A stretch of DNA of 64,000 nt from SLST01 sp964458555. Lineage in GTDB: Bacteria > Spirochaetota > Spirochaetia > DSM-27196 > SLST01. Shown piece by piece: positions 8,941 to 18,369 of the stretch. The stretch's first letter is position 1, and every line of letters begins with the position of its first letter. Below the pieces are notes generated by a model that saw nothing but the letters and a program-made list of their open reading frames with translations, was not told where the DNA came from and did not search any database. Position numbers and translations under genes: made by a program. The DNA lies in the NCBI GenBank assembly GCA_964458555.1, contig CAYWJH010000004.1, forward strand, positions 14,625-78,624, read 5' to 3'.

Positions 8941-10881
8941 ATGGCAAAGCAGAAAACCGTCGAGGGTCGTCTCACGCTGACCGCCCGGGGCTTCGGATTC
9001 GTCCAGGCTCCGGATCAGCCGAGCGTCCTCATCCCCTTCGATCATCTCGACCATGCGCTCTCCGGCGACCGCGTCGTCGCGGAGCTCTTCCCCGACTCGT
9101 CGCCGGACAAACCGGCCGGACGCATCGTCTCCGTCACCGAGCGGGACGACTCGCCCATCGTCGGGCGCGTGCGACGCCACCGCGGCGAGCTGCATCTCTA
9201 CGCGCAGGGCAACAGATCGGCCAAGTCGCTTGTCCTCCCGGAGTCCGAAGTCAAGAAGGCAAAGCTGGGCGTTACCCTCCAGGACGGCGACGTGGTGAGC
9301 GCGGAGCTCATCGAGTGGCCGTCACAGGACGACCATCCCGTCGGCCGTCCCGTCGAGGTCGTCGCCCGGCGCGGCGATCAGGACCTGGAGCTGCGTCTCA
9401 TCGCGCTCTCGCGAGGGCTCCCGCTCGAGTTCCCACCGAAGGTCGAAAAGGCGGCCGAAAAGCTCTCGCTGCCGAACGTGAAGCGCATCGCGAAGAAGCG
9501 GCGCGATCTGCGCAATACGGTCTGCTTCACGATCGACCCGGAGACCGCGAAGGACTTCGACGACGCGGTCTCGGTCCGGCAGCGCGAGGACGGCCTCTTC
9601 GAGCTGGGCGTGCACATCGCCGACGTCAGCCACTACGTGGAGGAGGACGACGAGATCGATCGCGAGGCGTGGGAGCGCGGAACATCGGTCTACCTCGTGG
9701 ATACGGTGCTGCCCATGCTGCCGGAGACGCTCTCGAACAGCCTCTGCAGCCTCGTCCCCGAAGAGCCGCGCCTGACGATGAGCGTGATCGCGACGCTCGA
9801 CAGCGCGGGGACCGTCCACGACGCAGAGATCTGCGAGTCGGTGATCGAGAGCGATCGGCGCCTGACCTACCGCGAAGCCGAGGACATCATCAACGGCAAG
9901 GAAGACCCGCTCGCTCCGCAGCTCCACCTGCTGCACCTGCTGACGCAGATGCTCCGCCAACGGCGCGAGGCCGGGGGGAGCGTCGACTTCGATTTCTCTA
10001 CACCGCAGATCAGGCTCGACGAGAACGGCGTGCCCGTCTCCGTCCGCCCGAGCGAACGGCTCGCCTCGAACCGGGTGGTGGAGGAGTGCATGCTCCTCGC
10101 CAACCGACTCGTCGCCGAGCGCTTTCGCGAACACAAGGACTTTCCCGGAGTCTTCCGCGTCCACGACGAGCCGAGCGAGACCGATGTAGAGTCGCTCGTC
10201 CAGACGCTCAACGACCTGGGCGTGCCCTACAAGGCGGGTGACGACTTCGAATCGCAGGACTACCGCAACATCCTGTCGGTCATCCAGAACTTCGAGTTCC
10301 GCGACCTCGTCGAGACGGTCGCGATGAAGGCGTTGAAGAAGGCCGTCTACTCGACCGAGAACCGCGGACACTTCGGCCTGGCGATGGAGGCGTACACGCA
10401 CTTCACCTCGCCCATCCGCCGCTACCCCGACCTGGTCGTCCACCGGCTGCTCAAGCGGCTTGTCGGCGGCGGACGCGGGGGCCGGAAGGCGAGCCCTGCG
10501 CTGCGCCGTTTTCTCGACAAGACGTGCGAGCACGCGACCGAACGCGAGCGCCTCGCGACCGACGCCGAACGCGAGTACTCCCGGCTCAAGGCGCTCGAGT
10601 TCCTCGAGACCAAGCAGGGCCGCGAATACCGGGGCGTGGTGAGCGGCGTCGCGTCGATCGGCTTGTTCGTGGAGATCGAGCGCTACCTGATCGAGGGCCT
10701 CGTGCACATCTCCAAGCTCGGCCGCGAGCGGTTCGAGCTCGACCGGGCGAACTATCAGCTCGTCGGCTCAAAAACGGGCACGGTCTTCCGCCTCGGTGAC
10801 GAGGTCCGCGTACGGGTGGAGTCGGTAGACACCCGCGAACGCAAGGCGGACTTCGACCTGGTGAAGGATGGCGGAGACTAG
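8941..10881 (+). CDS. rnr: Ribonuclease R
   Basis: A 3'-5' exoribonuclease of the RNB family that degrades structured RNA. It has N-terminal cold-shock OB folds (VEGRLTLTARGFGFVQAPD), the RNB catalytic domain beginning near residue 195 with IDPETAKDFDDAVS (metal-binding Asp cluster), HFTSPIRRYPDLVVHRLL near residue 480, and a C-terminal S1 domain (YRGVVSGVASIGLFVEIE). At 646 residues it is shorter than E. coli RNase R and lacks its long basic tail and N-terminal helix-turn-helix. It is convergent with the mutS-like gene. Confidence 0.96.
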   Translation: MAKQKTVEGRLTLTARGFGFVQAPDQPSVLIPFDHLDHALSGDRVVAELFPDSSPDKPAGRIVSVTERDDSPIVGRVRRHRGELHLYAQGNRSAKSLVLPESEVKKAKLGVTLQDGDVVSAELIEWPSQDDHPVGRPVEVVARRGDQDLELRLIALSRGLPLEFPPKVEKAAEKLSLPNVKRIAKKRRDLRNTVCFTIDPETAKDFDDAVSVRQREDGLFELGVHIADVSHYVEEDDEIDREAWERGTSVYLVDTVLPMLPETLSNSLCSLVPEEPRLTMSVIATLDSAGTVHDAEICESVIESDRRLTYREAEDIINGKEDPLAPQLHLLHLLTQMLRQRREAGGSVDFDFSTPQIRLDENGVPVSVRPSERLASNRVVEECMLLANRLVAERFREHKDFPGVFRVHDEPSETDVESLVQTLNDLGVPYKAGDDFESQDYRNILSVIQNFEFRDLVETVAMKALKKAVYSTENRGHFGLAMEAYTHFTSPIRRYPDLVVHRLLKRLVGGGRGGRKASPALRRFLDKTCEHATERERLATDAEREYSRLKALEFLETKQGREYRGVVSGVASIGLFVEIERYLIEGLVHISKLGRERFELDRANYQLVGSKTGTVFRLGDEVRVRVESVDTRERKADFDLVKDGGD

Positions 10882-10915
10882 GCCCGAGCCGGGCGCGCGC
10901 GCAGGAGCGTGACGC

Positions 10916-12583
10916 TCAGGCGAGGTCGCGGTCGGTGTCCGCCTCGTCGCCCCGAATCCGCCGGCCAAGCGACTCACGGTCGATCCCGTAGCGGCGGGCA
11001 ACGTCCTCGGCGAAGCTCGACCCGGCCGGCGGACCGGCGGTGATCCGATAGGTGCGTCGCGCGCGCCCGTTCTCGTAGTACACGCCCGCGTTCAGCGTTC
11101 CCACCATACTCGCCCGCGAGTCTTCGCCGGCGGCGTCGGCGCTCACGCGCGCGGCGTTGTGCGCGAGATCGTGGAAGTGCGTGGTGAAGATCCCGCGCGC
11201 GCCTGCGAGCGAGAGTCCGGCGAGCACCGAGCCCGCGATACGCTCGGCCTCGCGCGGTCCGGTACTCGCGAGCGGTTCGTTGAGGAGCACGAGGCTGCGG
11301 TCGGTGATCCGGTCGAAGAGCGCGGAGATGCGCCTCGCCTCGTCCTCGAATCGGCCCAACTCGTCGTCGAACTCTTCCTCTGCGGGAAAGTGCGTGTAGA
11401 CCGCGTCGACCGGCGCAATCTCGCCGCTCTCGGCCGGCACCGGAAGGCCCGCCTGCGCGAGCACCGACGCGATCCCCACCGCCTGCGTATAGGTGGTCTT
11501 CCCGCCACCGTTCGGACCGGTGAGCACGAAGAGCCGCGCTGCGTCGTCGAAGGCCACGTCGTTGCCGACCATACGCTGCACGCCGGTGCGGGCGAGCCAG
11601 TGAGAGGCGAGCCGCAGGTTGTAGAGCCCGCGGAACCCGGAGACCCGTTCGGCGCCGTCCAGCACACCCGGAAAGCAAACGGGATACCCGGCGTCGGCCA
11701 CCTCGCGCAGGTAGCCGGTCGCCCCGAGGAAGAAGGCAATCTCCGGAAAGAGCCGCCGGAACAGATCCGTGTTGACCGTAACGTAGGAGCGAAGCTTCCG
11801 GGCGAGCGGTCTGAGCATGGATCGCAGGACGGTGTCGAGCTCTTCGAAGAGCGGCGCGAGCGGGAGACGCTCCACCGCACCCCCGAAGACCGCCTCGGTG
11901 CCGGGCGTCCGCTCGAGCGGGGTCGTCGTAATGAACGAGTCGCCGGTCGCCTTGCCGAGGAAGCCCGAGAGGAAGTGCCCTTCGCGGAACCGGTGTCGGT
12001 TGACCCCGAGCAGCGCCGCTTCGACCGGCCGCAGCTTATCGTCGAGGTTGACGCCGATCGTGACGCTCTGGTGGAGCTTGATACCCGAGCGGAGCTCGGG
12101 CAGCTCGCGGCGCAGCTCTTCGAAGGCGGGGTCGGACTGGCGACGGCGCAGCTCATCGAGCAGCCGCTGCAGGCCGTCGGAGAGGTCGTCGGTCGCCTCG
12201 AGGAGCGCGCACGTGCGGTCGACGAGCTCGACGTAGAGCTCGAGCTCACCCAGCCGCCAGATCGCCTCGAGCAACGGACGGTCGGTCTCGCGGCCGCTGC
12301 GCGAGAAAACGGTGAGCTCCTGCATCGTGCGCACGAGCTCCTCCATGTCACGACGAAGACGGGGATCCTGCCAGAAGCAGCGTGCGGTCGCCTGACGGTA
12401 GAGGATCTCGTCGCGGTTCTGCGGCAGCTCGGTGAGCACGCGAAGCACCGCTGCCTCGTGCGTGCCGTGATGGGCCATGCCTGCGGCGATCGCCCCGAGC
12501 TCCAGGTCGTGCACCGCCTCGTCGTTGAGGCGGATCCGCGCGGTGTGCTCGCTGGTCGGACCGACGAGGAGCGACGAGAACAT
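10916..12583 (-). CDS. MutS-family ATPase, non-canonical
   Basis: A 555-residue protein with only the MutS core/clamp and ATPase regions. Walker A is TGPNGGGKTTYTQ (near residue 357), Walker B is LVLLNEPLAST, and the switch His is in IFTTHFHDL. It lacks the N-terminal mismatch-recognition domain (no Phe-X-Glu motif), so it is not classic MutS. NE in place of DE in Walker B recalls, from memory, a MutS-like subfamily of unknown role. It starts 2 nt after the trxB stop in the ftsH-trxB operon, hence is co-expressed with a stress/redox module. Confidence 0.85.
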   Translation of the reverse strand: MFSSLLVGPTSEHTARIRLNDEAVHDLELGAIAAGMAHHGTHEAAVLRVLTELPQNRDEILYRQATARCFWQDPRLRRDMEELVRTMQELTVFSRSGRETDRPLLEAIWRLGELELYVELVDRTCALLEATDDLSDGLQRLLDELRRRQSDPAFEELRRELPELRSGIKLHQSVTIGVNLDDKLRPVEAALLGVNRHRFREGHFLSGFLGKATGDSFITTTPLERTPGTEAVFGGAVERLPLAPLFEELDTVLRSMLRPLARKLRSYVTVNTDLFRRLFPEIAFFLGATGYLREVADAGYPVCFPGVLDGAERVSGFRGLYNLRLASHWLARTGVQRMVGNDVAFDDAARLFVLTGPNGGGKTTYTQAVGIASVLAQAGLPVPAESGEIAPVDAVYTHFPAEEEFDDELGRFEDEARRISALFDRITDRSLVLLNEPLASTGPREAERIAGSVLAGLSLAGARGIFTTHFHDLAHNAARVSADAAGEDSRASMVGTLNAGVYYENGRARRTYRITAGPPAGSSFAEDVARRYGIDRESLGRRIRGDEADTDRDLA

Positions 12584-12585
12584 GC

Positions 12586-13581
12586 CTACGTCTTGCCCTC
12601 GATGCGCGACACCGCGTGTGGCTCGGGCTGTTGGAGGTCGACGAGGTAGTGCTCCGCCTCAAGCGCGGCCATACAGCCTGAGCCGGCGGCGGTCACGGCC
12701 TGACGGTAGACGCGGTCCTTCACGTCGCCGCACGCGAAGACGCCCGGAACGTTCGTCTTCGTCGAGTCGGGCTCGGTGATGACGTAGCCGGTCTCGTCGG
12801 TGGTCAACTGCCCGCCGAGGAAGTCGGTGTTCGGCTTATGCCCGATCGCGTAGAAGAGGCCGCCGGCTTCGACGATCGTCTCTTCGTCGGTCTTGTTGTT
12901 GACCACCCGCACCCCGGTGAGCGTCTGCTCTCCGAGCGCCTCCTTCGCCTCGGTGTTCCACATGATAGAAATTTTGGGATCGTTGAAGACGCGCTGCTGC
13001 ATCGCCTTCGAGGCGCGCAGCACGTCGCGACGTACGAGCATCGCCACCGACGATCCGTACTTGCTGAGGTAGCTCGCCTCTTCGCACGCCGAGTCGCCAC
13101 CGCCGATCACGACGAGCGGCTTTTCGCGGAAGATGGGCAGCGCGCCGTCGCAGACCGCGCACGCGGAGATGCCCTTCTGCCAGTAGAGCTCCTCGCCCGG
13201 CAGACTCAGACGCCGGGCGGTCGCCCCCGTCGCGACGATCACGGCCTGCGCCGAGTACTCGCCGCTCGCGGTATACACCTTGTACGGGCGCTCGGAGAGA
13301 TCGATCCGATCGACGGTTTCGGTCTTGATGCGCGCTCCGCACTTCACCGACTGCTTGCGCATCTCGTCCATGAGGACGGGGCCGGTGATGCCGTCAGGGA
13401 ACCCCGGGTAGTTTTCGACCTCGGTAGTCGTGGTGAGCTGCCCGCCGGCGGCGACCCCTCCGGCCATGAAGCCTTCGAAGAGCAGCGGCTTCAGCTCCGC
13501 CCGGCCTGCGTAGATGGCCGCGGTGTGTGCGGCGGGTCCCGACCCGACGATGATCATCTTCTCGACAGCCTGATCGCTCAT
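12586..13581 (-). CDS. trxB: Thioredoxin reductase
   Basis: A 331-residue FAD/NADPH disulfide reductase for thioredoxin. The FAD site is IIVGSGPAAHTAAIYAGRA at the N-terminus. The redox-active pair is in ACAVCDGALP near residue 142 (CxxC as CAVC). The NADPH Rossmann motif is VIGGGDSACEEASYLSKYG. A C-terminal FACGDVKD closes the FAD site. Length and motif order are typical. It follows ftsH with a 3-nt gap and precedes the mutS-like gene by 2 nt. Confidence 0.96.
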   Translation of the reverse strand: MSDQAVEKMIIVGSGPAAHTAAIYAGRAELKPLLFEGFMAGGVAAGGQLTTTTEVENYPGFPDGITGPVLMDEMRKQSVKCGARIKTETVDRIDLSERPYKVYTASGEYSAQAVIVATGATARRLSLPGEELYWQKGISACAVCDGALPIFREKPLVVIGGGDSACEEASYLSKYGSSVAMLVRRDVLRASKAMQQRVFNDPKISIMWNTEAKEALGEQTLTGVRVVNNKTDEETIVEAGGLFYAIGHKPNTDFLGGQLTTDETGYVITEPDSTKTNVPGVFACGDVKDRVYRQAVTAAGSGCMAALEAEHYLVDLQQPEPHAVSRIEGKT

Positions 13582-13584
13582 TGC

Positions 13585-15489
13585 CTACTCCTCCGATTCG
13601 TCGTCATGCCCGATGTCTCCCGTACCCAGAAGCTCCTTCACCTTCTCGCCTGAGACCTGCTCCTGCTCGAGCAACAGATTGGCCAGCCTGTCCAGCGCGT
13701 CCTTGTGGGTGCGCAGCAGCTCCTCCGAGCGAGAGAAGGCTCGACGCAGGATCGACTTGACCTCCTCGTCGATCTCGCGCGCGGTCTCCTCGCTGTAGCT
13801 GCGCTGTCTACTCAGCTGCTCGCCCAGAAAGACGTCGCGGTCGCTTTCGCCGAGCGCGATATGCGCGAGGTTGTCGCTCATCCCCCACATGGACACCATC
13901 TGCCGTGCCGTGTCGCTCGCGCGCTTGAGGTCGTCGGCGGCGCCGCTCGTCATCGATTTGAAGGTGAGCATCTCCGAAGCCCGTCCGCCGAGCATCATGG
14001 AGAGCATGTCTTCGAGGTACTCCCTGCTGTAGTTGTACCGCTCCTCGGCCTGCTCGATCTGGGTCACGCCGAGCGCCCTGCCGCGCGGCACGATGGTGAC
14101 CTTGGTGACCGGGTCCATGTTCGGCAGGAGCGCGGCGGTCACCGCGTGACCGGCTTCGTGGTAGGCGGTGATCTTCCGCTCGCGGTCGGTCATCTTGATC
14201 GACTTGCGCTCGAGGCCCATCATGAGCCGATCGCGCGCGACATCTATGTCGTCGTCGGCAATCGTCTTCGATCGACGGCGAGCGGCGGTGAGCGCCGCCT
14301 CGTTGAGGAGGTTCTGCAGCTCGGCGCCGCTGAAACCGATCGTGCGCGTCGCCACCTTTCCCAGATCGACCGACGGGTCCATAGGCTTCGTCTGCGCGTG
14401 CACCCGAAGGATGTCCTCGCGCTCCGATTTCGTCGGCATGGGTATCGTGACCTGCCGGTCGAATCGACCCGGCCGCAGCAGCGCCGGGTCGAGAATGTCC
14501 GGCCGGTTCGTCGCCGCGATCACGACGGTGCTCTCGTTCTGCTCGAAGCCGTCGAGCTCGCTGAGCATCTGGTTCAGCGTCTGCTCGCGCTCGTCGTGCC
14601 CGCCGCCGACACCGGCTCCGCGGTGTCGCCCGATCGAGTCGAGCTCGTCTATGAAGATGATGCTCGGCGCCTTCTTCTTCGCATCCTTGAAGAGGTTGCG
14701 CACGCGCGAGGCGCCCACGCCCACGAACATCTCCATGAAATCGGACCCGCTCATGCTGAAGAAGGGAACGCCCGCCTCGCCGGCGATCGCCCGCGCGATC
14801 AGCGTCTTGCCCGTACCAGGAGGGCCGACGAGCAGGATCCCCTTGGGCGATCGCGCACCGAGCTCGCGGTAGCGGCCGGGGTCCTTGAGGTAGTCGACGA
14901 TCTCCATCACCTCTTCCTTCGCGCCCTCGAGGCCGGCGACGTCGTTGAAGGTGGTCCGTTCCTTGGTCTGGTCGTAGAGCTTCGCCTTGTTCTCGCCGAC
15001 CTGGAAGATCCCCTTGCCCTGCCCGCGGATATTGCGGAAGAGCGCGAAGAAGATCCACAGCAGGAAGATATACGGAACGATGCTGATGAGGATACCGAGG
15101 AAACTCGGCTGGTCCGACGGTCGTGTCACTATCTCTACGTTATTGTCGCGCAGAAGCGTCAACAATTCCGGATCGCCGAACTGGGGGACGTAGGTGGTGA
15201 ACCCCGTTCGTCCACCCAGCCCCGTCGTGGGCTGCGCGGTGGCCGGCGTTCCCGTGATGCGATCTCCCTGTATCGTGACCGATTGGATCTGACCCTCGGA
15301 GACGAGTTGCTTGAATCGTGTGTAGCTGATCTCCTGGCCCGCGCCTCCCCCCTGGAAGAGGTTGATGAGCATGGGCAGCAGGAAGAAGATCAGCACCAGC
15401 GGCACGATGAGCCGCCAGTTGAACGGGGGCCGTTGGTTTGGCCCCCCGTCCTGATCTTGACCGTTCTGGCCGTTCTGGTCTTGAGGCAT
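13585..15489 (-). CDS. ftsH: ATP-dependent zinc metalloprotease FtsH
   Basis: A membrane-anchored AAA+ protease (634 residues) that removes misassembled membrane proteins and regulators. TM1 is at about residues 28-48 and TM2 near 125-150, with a periplasmic domain between. The AAA module has GPPGTGKTLIARAIAGEAG (near 225), FIDELDSIG and the second region of homology ending RPGRFDRQV. The protease site is AYHEAGHAVTAALLPNMDP (HEAGH near residue 443). The N-terminus is Gln/Asn/Asp-rich. It is first gene of the ftsH-trxB-mutS-like operon. No SD precedes ATG 15489. Confidence 0.97.
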   Translation of the reverse strand: MPQDQNGQNGQDQDGGPNQRPPFNWRLIVPLVLIFFLLPMLINLFQGGGAGQEISYTRFKQLVSEGQIQSVTIQGDRITGTPATAQPTTGLGGRTGFTTYVPQFGDPELLTLLRDNNVEIVTRPSDQPSFLGILISIVPYIFLLWIFFALFRNIRGQGKGIFQVGENKAKLYDQTKERTTFNDVAGLEGAKEEVMEIVDYLKDPGRYRELGARSPKGILLVGPPGTGKTLIARAIAGEAGVPFFSMSGSDFMEMFVGVGASRVRNLFKDAKKKAPSIIFIDELDSIGRHRGAGVGGGHDEREQTLNQMLSELDGFEQNESTVVIAATNRPDILDPALLRPGRFDRQVTIPMPTKSEREDILRVHAQTKPMDPSVDLGKVATRTIGFSGAELQNLLNEAALTAARRRSKTIADDDIDVARDRLMMGLERKSIKMTDRERKITAYHEAGHAVTAALLPNMDPVTKVTIVPRGRALGVTQIEQAEERYNYSREYLEDMLSMMLGGRASEMLTFKSMTSGAADDLKRASDTARQMVSMWGMSDNLAHIALGESDRDVFLGEQLSRQRSYSEETAREIDEEVKSILRRAFSRSEELLRTHKDALDRLANLLLEQEQVSGEKVKELLGTGDIGHDDESEE

Positions 15490-15495
15490 AGCGCT

Positions 15496-15524
15496 AAGGT
15501 ACCGAATCGTGGCGCTCTGAACAA
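15496..15524 (-). promoter_or_regulatory. Candidate promoter for ftsH (leaderless)
   Basis: On the minus strand: TTGTTC (15519-15524), 17-nt spacer, TACCTT (15496-15501), then six bases (AGCGCT) to the ftsH ATG. No Shine-Dalgarno lies between, so transcription would begin at or next to the start codon. Confidence 0.4.
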
Positions 15525-15551
15525 ACCGGTCTGAAGCGGTAGAATGGCGTC

Positions 15552-15977
15552 ATGGATTGGTTTCCGCAGGTGCTCGTAACCGCGGTAGGCGTTCAGATCG
15601 TCTGCCAGATCTTCAAGCTCGTGTATTACTCGCTGCGCGACGGACGGTTCCGTCCGGCGTACCTCGTGACCGCCGGAGGGATCCCGAGCGCGCACTCCGC
15701 GTTCGTCACCGCGCTCACCGTCGCGATCGGTATCCGAAACGGCTTCGCCTCCGACGTATTCGCGCTCTCCTTCGTGTTCAGCGCGATCGTCATCTACGAC
15801 GCCTACCGCCTCCGCGGCCACGTCCAGCACCACGCGCAGATCATCAACCGAGCGATTCTCGCGCCTGCCGGTGAAGAGCCGATCTCGGAGATGGTCGGTC
15901 ATTCGGTGACGGAGATCGTGACCGGCATGGTGCTCGGAGGCGGAGTGTCGGCGCTCGCCACGCTCGCGCTCGCGTAG
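15552..15977 (+). CDS. Divergent PAP2 (DUF212) membrane protein
   Basis: A 141-residue integral membrane protein of the DUF212/YuiD group, distantly related to PAP2 acid phosphatases. Signature motifs are TAGGIPSAHSAFVTALTVA (near residues 40-58) and MVGHSVTEIVTGMVLG (near 115-130), which supply the SxH-like and GH(S/T) elements of the PAP2 active site. It probably acts on a lipid phosphate in the membrane; the substrate is unknown. It is divergent from ftsH. Confidence 0.88.
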   Translation: MDWFPQVLVTAVGVQIVCQIFKLVYYSLRDGRFRPAYLVTAGGIPSAHSAFVTALTVAIGIRNGFASDVFALSFVFSAIVIYDAYRLRGHVQHHAQIINRAILAPAGEEPISEMVGHSVTEIVTGMVLGGGVSALATLALA

Positions 15978-15983
15978 CGGGTC

Positions 15984-16658
15984 TCAGTAGAGCTCGTAGC
16001 GTTCGATCGAATCGATCTGCAGCAGCACGGTCACGGTGGCCTCGTAGGAGCCTTCGCGGACGACGACGCGCGGCGCCTCGGCGATGAGCACGGCTCCGGT
16101 GATGCGCTTGGGCCGATTGAGCTCGAGCGTCCGCGCGTGGTTGCGGACGGCGCCTCTGATCGCGTCGCGCGTCGCTTCCGGCTTCGCCGTCGGCCCGCGG
16201 ATGAAGGGTGACCTGCCCACCCCGCGCGATCGCGGGTTCGCCGCGCTCGTCCATCCGCGGTACCAGCCGGCCTGCTCGGGGTCGACCTCGTAGGTGATCC
16301 GGGCGTAGAGGCGATCGGCCTCGACCCAGGTCTGGAAGACCCGCAGGCGGGGATCACCGCGGACGATCGTCGCGTAGGGGTCGAGCGCGAAGACCTCCTC
16401 GACGCCCCGCGACGGCGCGGCCGGTACGTAGGTGAACTCAAACCCGTAGATCATCCCGGAGAGCACGAAGGTCGCCTCGTCGAGCAACCGCTCGATCGCC
16501 ACCTCACGCGGCACCGGTCGCTCGCCGCCGTCGGCGACGATCGGGTCGAGCTCGCTCCACAGCTCTACGGCGAGGACAACGTCGTCGGGAGCTTGCGCGG
16601 AAGCCGCAAACGCGGCGGTGAGAAGAAGGACTGCACCGGCGGTGCGGCGGCTGGTCAC
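15984..16658 (-). CDS. Secreted protein of unknown function
   Basis: About 224 residues from an inferred GTG at 16658, chosen because it begins directly at the signal peptide (TSRRTAGAVLLLTAAFAAS, cut after ASAQA) and lies just past the rhomboid stop. A longer ATG start at 16694 overlaps rhomboid by 32 nt. The mature protein is acidic, with tyrosine-rich stretches (MIYGFEFTYVPAAPSRGVEE, YARITYEVDPEQAGWYRGW). I recognise no domain. It follows the rhomboid gene in the same direction, so it could be its operon partner or a substrate. Confidence 0.7.
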   Translation of the reverse strand: MTSRRTAGAVLLLTAAFAASAQAPDDVVLAVELWSELDPIVADGGERPVPREVAIERLLDEATFVLSGMIYGFEFTYVPAAPSRGVEEVFALDPYATIVRGDPRLRVFQTWVEADRLYARITYEVDPEQAGWYRGWTSAANPRSRGVGRSPFIRGPTAKPEATRDAIRGAVRNHARTLELNRPKRITGAVLIAEAPRVVVREGSYEATVTVLLQIDSIERYELY

Positions 16659-16662
16659 GCCC

Positions 16663-17307
16663 CTAGTATCGGCTGCTGTCGCGGAAGACGGCAATCGGGT
16701 TGATGCGCATCCGTACGATGAGGTAGAGGAATGCGACGCCGAAACCGATGAGATGCGTCATGTGCGCCACGTTACCCCCGGTGCGGCTGAACATGTTGAA
16801 CAGCTCGAGCGCCGCGTACCCGATGACGAGTATCGGCGCCCGGATGGGCAGGATCCCAAAGAGCAGGATGGTCGCCGTGGGGAAGTAGGTCGCGAAGGCG
16901 AGCAGCACCGCGAACACGGCGCCGGACGCTCCGACGAGCGCCACGTTGTAGGTGCCGGTGAGCACGTAGACGCCGAAGGAGAGCAGACCGGCGAGCGTGC
17001 CGCTCAACAGGTAGAAGAGCAGAAACTCGTTCGACCCGATCCGGCGCTCGAGCTGCACGCCGAAGAAAAAGAGCCCGAGCATGTTGAACAGCAGGTGCCA
17101 CGTTCCGCCGTGCACGAACATGTACGTGAATGGCTGCCAGATCCAGCTCTCCACGATGATCGCGGCCGGGATGAGCGCCATGCGGTTGATGATCGCGGGC
17201 GCCACGAAACCGAGCAGAAACACCGCGACGTTCGCACCGATGAGAATCAGCGCGGCGTTGTAGTACTGAAACCGCAGCGGCCGCTGGAAAAAAGGCAGTC
17301 GTTCCAC
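16663..17307 (-). CDS. Rhomboid-family intramembrane serine protease
   Basis: A 214-residue, about six-TM protease that cleaves TM helices. The HGGTWHLLFNMLGLFFFG segment provides the conserved His/Asn that stabilise the oxyanion. The nucleophile Ser is in VGASGAVFAVL (near residue 127), and the catalytic His is in NVAHMTHLIGFG (near 184). All required residues are therefore present. It is followed after 4 nt by a secreted protein gene. Confidence 0.93.
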   Translation of the reverse strand: MERLPFFQRPLRFQYYNAALILIGANVAVFLLGFVAPAIINRMALIPAAIIVESWIWQPFTYMFVHGGTWHLLFNMLGLFFFGVQLERRIGSNEFLLFYLLSGTLAGLLSFGVYVLTGTYNVALVGASGAVFAVLLAFATYFPTATILLFGILPIRAPILVIGYAALELFNMFSRTGGNVAHMTHLIGFGVAFLYLIVRMRINPIAVFRDSSRY

Positions 17308-17351
17308 GCGTTCAAGCTATGTCAGCCCGAGGGTCGGGTCAAGCGGCGCTT

Positions 17352-17380
17352 TTGCAGCGGTTCTGCAATGTGACTATGAT
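17352..17380 (+). promoter_or_regulatory. Sigma70-type promoter of the esterase-rlmE operon
   Basis: TTGCAG (17352-17357), 17-nt spacer, TATGAT (17375-17380). A short leader with AGGAGG (about 17387-17392) then leads to ATG 17398. This is a conventional promoter plus Shine-Dalgarno, unlike the leaderless set elsewhere in the window. Confidence 0.55.
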
Positions 17381-17397
17381 GGCGCGAGGAGGAACGG

Positions 17398-18369
17398 ATG
17401 CTCATCGACATGCCACTCGAGGAACTTCGCACGTACACCGGCCGCAACCCCCGCCCGCGCGACCTGGACGCGTACTGGGACCGCGCGCTCGCCGAGCTCG
17501 ACGCGACCCCACCCGAGGTCGAGCTGAAGCCGGCGGCGTTTTCCGCTCCGCACGCCGAGTGTTACGATCTCTCCTTCACGGGTACCGGCGGCGCGCGGGT
17601 CCACGCGAAGGTCGTGAAGCCGCGCGATCCCTCGCCGTTGCGCGGCGACGGCGGCGCCCCCGGGCTCGTCCACTTCCACGGATACAGCGGGAGCGCGGGC
17701 GACTGGACCGCCTTCCTCGGCTGGGCGGGCGCCGGGTTCGTGAACGCCGCGCTCGACTGCCGCGGCCAGGGCGGCGAGAGCGAAGACACCGGAGGCGTTC
17801 TGGGAAATACGCTTCGCGGCCACATCATCCGCGGACTCGACGACCACGAGGACAAGCTCCTCTACCGGCAGATCTACCTCGACACCGTGCGCCTCGCGCG
17901 GATCGTGATGGACTTCGACGAGGTGGACCCCACGCGCGTGGGCGCGACCGGCGGCTCGCAGGGCGGCGGGCTCACCGTCGCCTGCTCCTCGCTCGAGCCG
18001 CGCATCGCGCGGTGCGCGCCGGTGTTTCCCTTCCTGTCGGACTACCGACGCGTGTGGGAAATGGACCTCGCAAAGAACGCGTACCAGGAGATCCAGGACT
18101 ACTTCCGCCGCTTCGACCCCACGCACGAGCGCGAGGAGGAGGTCTTCACGCGGCTCGGCTACATAGATGTACACAATTTGAGCCCGCGGATCCGCGCGAA
18201 CACGCTCATGTTCACCGGGCTCATGGACCAGGTCTGCCCGCCGTCCACGCAGTTTGCCGCGTACAACGCGATCACATCGACGAAGGCCATGGTGATCTAC
18301 CCGGACTTCGGGCACGAGAACCTGCCCGGCCATCAGGACCGCGTCTTCGCCCACATGCTGGAGCTGTGA
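17398..18369 (+). CDS. Acetyl-xylan esterase / cephalosporin-C deacetylase family hydrolase
   Basis: A 323-residue alpha/beta hydrolase of the AXE1 (CE7) family that removes acetyl groups from xylo-oligosaccharides and similar substrates. Family motifs are FHGYSGSAGDW (oxyanion region), DCRGQGG, ATGGSQGGGLT with the nucleophile Ser near residue 187, an Asp in FTGLMDQVCPPST and the catalytic His in PDFGHENLPGH. No signal peptide, so it is cytosolic as is usual for CE7. AGGAGG supports the start. It overlaps rlmE by one base (TGATG). Confidence 0.93.
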   Translation: MLIDMPLEELRTYTGRNPRPRDLDAYWDRALAELDATPPEVELKPAAFSAPHAECYDLSFTGTGGARVHAKVVKPRDPSPLRGDGGAPGLVHFHGYSGSAGDWTAFLGWAGAGFVNAALDCRGQGGESEDTGGVLGNTLRGHIIRGLDDHEDKLLYRQIYLDTVRLARIVMDFDEVDPTRVGATGGSQGGGLTVACSSLEPRIARCAPVFPFLSDYRRVWEMDLAKNAYQEIQDYFRRFDPTHEREEEVFTRLGYIDVHNLSPRIRANTLMFTGLMDQVCPPSTQFAAYNAITSTKAMVIYPDFGHENLPGHQDRVFAHMLEL